Of a stretch of DNA of 7,075 bases, positions 5,515-7,075 are shown one piece after another. How positions within the stretch are numbered: position 1 is the stretch's first letter; every line of letters begins with the position of its first letter. Origin of the DNA: Xanthobacteraceae bacterium (GTDB taxonomy: Bacteria > Pseudomonadota > Alphaproteobacteria > Rhizobiales > Xanthobacteraceae); contig JASHRR010000559.1 in the NCBI GenBank assembly GCA_030037185.1, positions 1-7,075 of the forward strand, written 5' to 3'. The notes under the pieces were generated by a model. That model was not told the origin of the DNA, ran no database searches, and saw nothing but the letters and a program-made list of their open reading frames with translations. The position numbers and the translations under genes are program-made.

Positions 5515-6567
5515 TCAATGGGAGCGCCGCGAGTTCACGGCACTATCCACGAGTCCGACGAAGGTCGCCATCCAAGCAACAATAGCCGCGATCATAAATG
5601 CATAGGACAGCGGCATCAGATACGAGGCGCCCACAATTTCAGCCAACCAGTACGTGCTTGCGGAATACATGCCCAGCGGGAACACCCCGCCCCAGCAGAG
5701 CGGGCCATAAGCGAACGGCACGCCGCAAATGAGGTGCCGCCGTACACCAAGCGCGATCAGGATCGGGATCCACCAGCTCCCGACGGACCAGAAGAACAGC
5801 GTCAAACCTTTCTCGAAAGGCACCAACTCCGCAACCAGAGGAGAAGGCGCGGCGTGTGCGACGAGGGTGGCGCCAGCCGCCGTCGATATCGCCGCCGAAC
5901 CCATGTTGATCCAATAGAGCGGCGTGACATCCAGTGCCGACATCGGCAGGAACGTGCACCGCAGGAAGATCAGCGTCGTCAGCCACAGATATAGCCCTCC
6001 GCCGCTCAGCCACAGGCTCAGGGCCGTGAACATGAGCGCCCCTTGAGCGTGGGCGGAGACGAACGAGGGAACTATCAAGACCGTTAGAATAGAAACGGAT
6101 TGCGTGGCTACGACGATGACGAGCCAACCGCCATTAATCCCCTCCGTGAGGCTGGGCTTGTCCACCTTGATAGTGAGCATCGCCAGCACCCCATAGGTTA
6201 CCACGATCCACAACGCTGCGGCGATAATCCAGCAGAAAATAGCAAAACCCGCGGCCTCCATCTGAAGCACGAGCCCGCTACCGAACACGCCGAACGCCGC
6301 TATGACGGTGAAGAAGCCGACGCCACGACTGTGGCTGCGCAAATCGGCGGCGAACGCTTGCGGATATCGCACGATGCGCGTACCCGTCACCACGATCAGA
6401 CTGATAAAAAACAAAGCGTTCAGCCAGAATAGCACGCTTGGGAGGACGTATATGCCGTGCAGATGCGTCGCAAGCGCCACGATGCCGGTGGCCATTATTA
6501 GCGCGAAATACGCGGGATGCAGGGTCTCCAGATTGTCTGGTGGCCCTCGTTCAAATCGGAGTTTCAT
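5515..6567 (-). CDS. TDT family transporter (TehA/SLAC1-like)
   Basis: This is a 350-residue integral membrane protein with about ten hydrophobic helices, the topology and length of the TDT (tellurite-resistance/dicarboxylate transporter) family that includes TehA, Mae1 and plant SLAC1 anion channels. The first helix begins LHPAYFALIMATGIV (residues 16-30), matching the conserved HP.YFA..MATGI opening of the family. Near the C-terminus, CWGGVFPLGMYSASTYWLA carries the conserved W..FPLGMY..AT-type motif of the ninth helix. It acts in the cytoplasmic membrane, probably moving small anions such as C4-dicarboxylates or other acids. Tellurite or sulfite export cannot be distinguished from sequence. 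The ATG at 6567 has no good ribosome binding site, but the distance from Met1 to the first helix is normal, so I keep this start. A 12-base palindrome lies 25 bases upstream. No frame damage is seen. Confidence 0.87.
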   Translation of the reverse strand: MKLRFERGPPDNLETLHPAYFALIMATGIVALATHLHGIYVLPSVLFWLNALFFISLIVVTGTRIVRYPQAFAADLRSHSRGVGFFTVIAAFGVFGSGLVLQMEAAGFAIFCWIIAAALWIVVTYGVLAMLTIKVDKPSLTEGINGGWLVIVVATQSVSILTVLIVPSFVSAHAQGALMFTALSLWLSGGGLYLWLTTLIFLRCTFLPMSALDVTPLYWINMGSAAISTAAGATLVAHAAPSPLVAELVPFEKGLTLFFWSVGSWWIPILIALGVRRHLICGVPFAYGPLCWGGVFPLGMYSASTYWLAEIVGASYLMPLSYAFMIAAIVAWMATFVGLVDSAVNSRRSH

Positions 6568-6591
6568 GATCGAGCGCGTATCAACATGTTA

Positions 6592-6603
6592 CGCGGGCCC
6601 GCG
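6592..6603. promoter_or_regulatory. 12-base perfect palindrome upstream of the transporter
   Basis: CGCGGGCCCGCG (6592-6603) is a perfect 12-base palindrome lying 25 bases upstream of the transporter start. Another palindrome, AACATGTT (6583-6590), sits immediately beside it. The position fits an operator or leader hairpin. An all-GC palindrome can arise by chance in GC-rich DNA, so a role is only inferred. Confidence 0.3.
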
Positions 6604-6681
6604 GACTTGGCAATCGCGACAATGCCACGCCGTCGGCGAGTCGTTCCCAGTATGGGCCTTTCCCGCTGATGTCAATGCTTG

Positions 6682-6711
6682 CGCGCCGGGAGAGTTAACC
6701 ACGCCGGCGCG
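6682..6711 (-). terminator. Hairpin after the SDR gene, possible terminator
   Basis: CGCGCCGG (6682-6689) pairs perfectly with CCGGCGCG (6704-6711) around a 14-base loop. It begins about 40 bases past the SDR stop codon on the minus strand, where a terminator is expected. There is no T-run after it on that strand, so it is at best a Rho-assisted or 3'-stabilising stem. Confidence 0.4.
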
Positions 6712-6751
6712 AACATCCTGCAGCAAACGGTAACGCGCAAGAGGAATGGCC

Positions 6752-7075
6752 TTAGAGACGAAGCCCGCCGTCGATCTCCAAAACTCGTCCAGTGTAGTAG
6801 TCGTTTTGTAACGTGAAGAGGACGGCGCCGGCGATATCCTCAGGTCTGGCAAGCCGCCTCAACGGAATCGTCGAGATAATCCTGTCGAGAATTTTTGGCG
6901 GGATGTTGGCTACCATTCGCGTATCGCAAAATCCCGGCGCGATGGCGGCTACGCGGATCTTGTGGCGTGCAAGCTCCTTCGCCCAAGTCACTGTCATCGC
7001 GGCAACGCCGGCCTTGGCAGCTGAGTAGTTGGTCTGGCCGACATTGCCGGCGCGTGAGATGCTGGAAATGTTTAC
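6752..7075 (-). CDS. SDR family oxidoreductase, C-terminal part (cut by window edge)
   Basis: These are the last 107 residues of a short-chain dehydrogenase/reductase resembling FabG (3-oxoacyl-ACP reductase). The visible part starts VNISSISRAG, which holds the catalytic Ser. The catalytic NYSAAK motif (Tyr and Lys of YxxxK) follows, and then IRVAAIAPGF, the conserved PG segment. The C-terminus reads RRLARPEDIAGAVLFTLQND and ends TGRVLEIDGGLRL, the usual FabG-type ending before the stop (TAA at 6754-6752). The Rossmann cofactor motif TGxxxGxG would lie beyond 7075. The catalytic residues are intact. The true substrate is not determinable, since FabG-like annotations cover many NAD(P)H-dependent reductases. 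The neighbouring transporter begins 185 bases downstream on the same strand, so read-through is possible but not required. Confidence 0.88.
   Translation of the reverse strand, partial: VNISSISRAGNVGQTNYSAAKAGVAAMTVTWAKELARHKIRVAAIAPGFCDTRMVANIPPKILDRIISTIPLRRLARPEDIAGAVLFTLQNDYYTGRVLEIDGGLRL

Noticed and set aside
5440..5994. Plus-strand 184-residue open frame overlapping the transporter
   Set aside because: It is antisense to the TDT transporter, is rich in Arg, Gln and His, and lacks any domain.

Overview
The window is high-GC DNA that looks like an alphaproteobacterium of the Rhizobiales, probably close to Bradyrhizobium. This rests on codon style, on the kinds of conserved hypothetical protein present, and on the transposon families. 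No rRNA or tRNA is present to confirm it. It appears to be an accessory stretch in which a cluster of decayed mobile-element genes lies between ordinary chromosomal genes.

Layout from left to right. Positions 1-315 hold no gene I can recognise. Two minus-strand genes follow: an exported protein of unknown function (316-1236) and a small alpha/beta hydrolase of the dienelactone-hydrolase type (1591-2307). A 354-base gap with two strong hairpins separates them. The stretch 2308-2586 shows nothing I recognise.

From about 2587 to 4354 the plus strand carries three mobile-element genes end to end, all damaged. The first is the C-terminal part of an IscB-type (RuvC/HNH, OMEGA) nuclease. The second is the C-terminal part of an IS1595/ISXO2-like DDE transposase. 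The third is a nearly full-length TnpB (IS200/IS605, IS1341-like) nuclease. TnpB keeps its RuvC acidic residues and zinc finger, but its N-terminal third is broken by three successive one-base frame changes that together restore the frame. TnpB has no stop codon of its own and reads in frame into the next gene.

That next gene is a class I SAM-dependent methyltransferase (4355-5443) with its own ribosome binding site. It converges, across 71 bases, on a ten-helix TDT/SLAC1/TehA-type transporter (5515-6567, minus strand). The right edge holds the C-terminal 107 residues of an SDR-family oxidoreductase (6752-7075, minus strand), cut by the window end.

How the parts relate: the intact genes do not form an obvious single pathway. 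The most interesting feature is the mobile-element graveyard. It brings remnants of both OMEGA nuclease families, IscB and TnpB, within 1.8 kb, and the TnpB remnant has landed on the 5' edge of a methyltransferase gene, giving one uninterrupted 808-codon frame. I see this as decay and insertion rather than a designed fusion.
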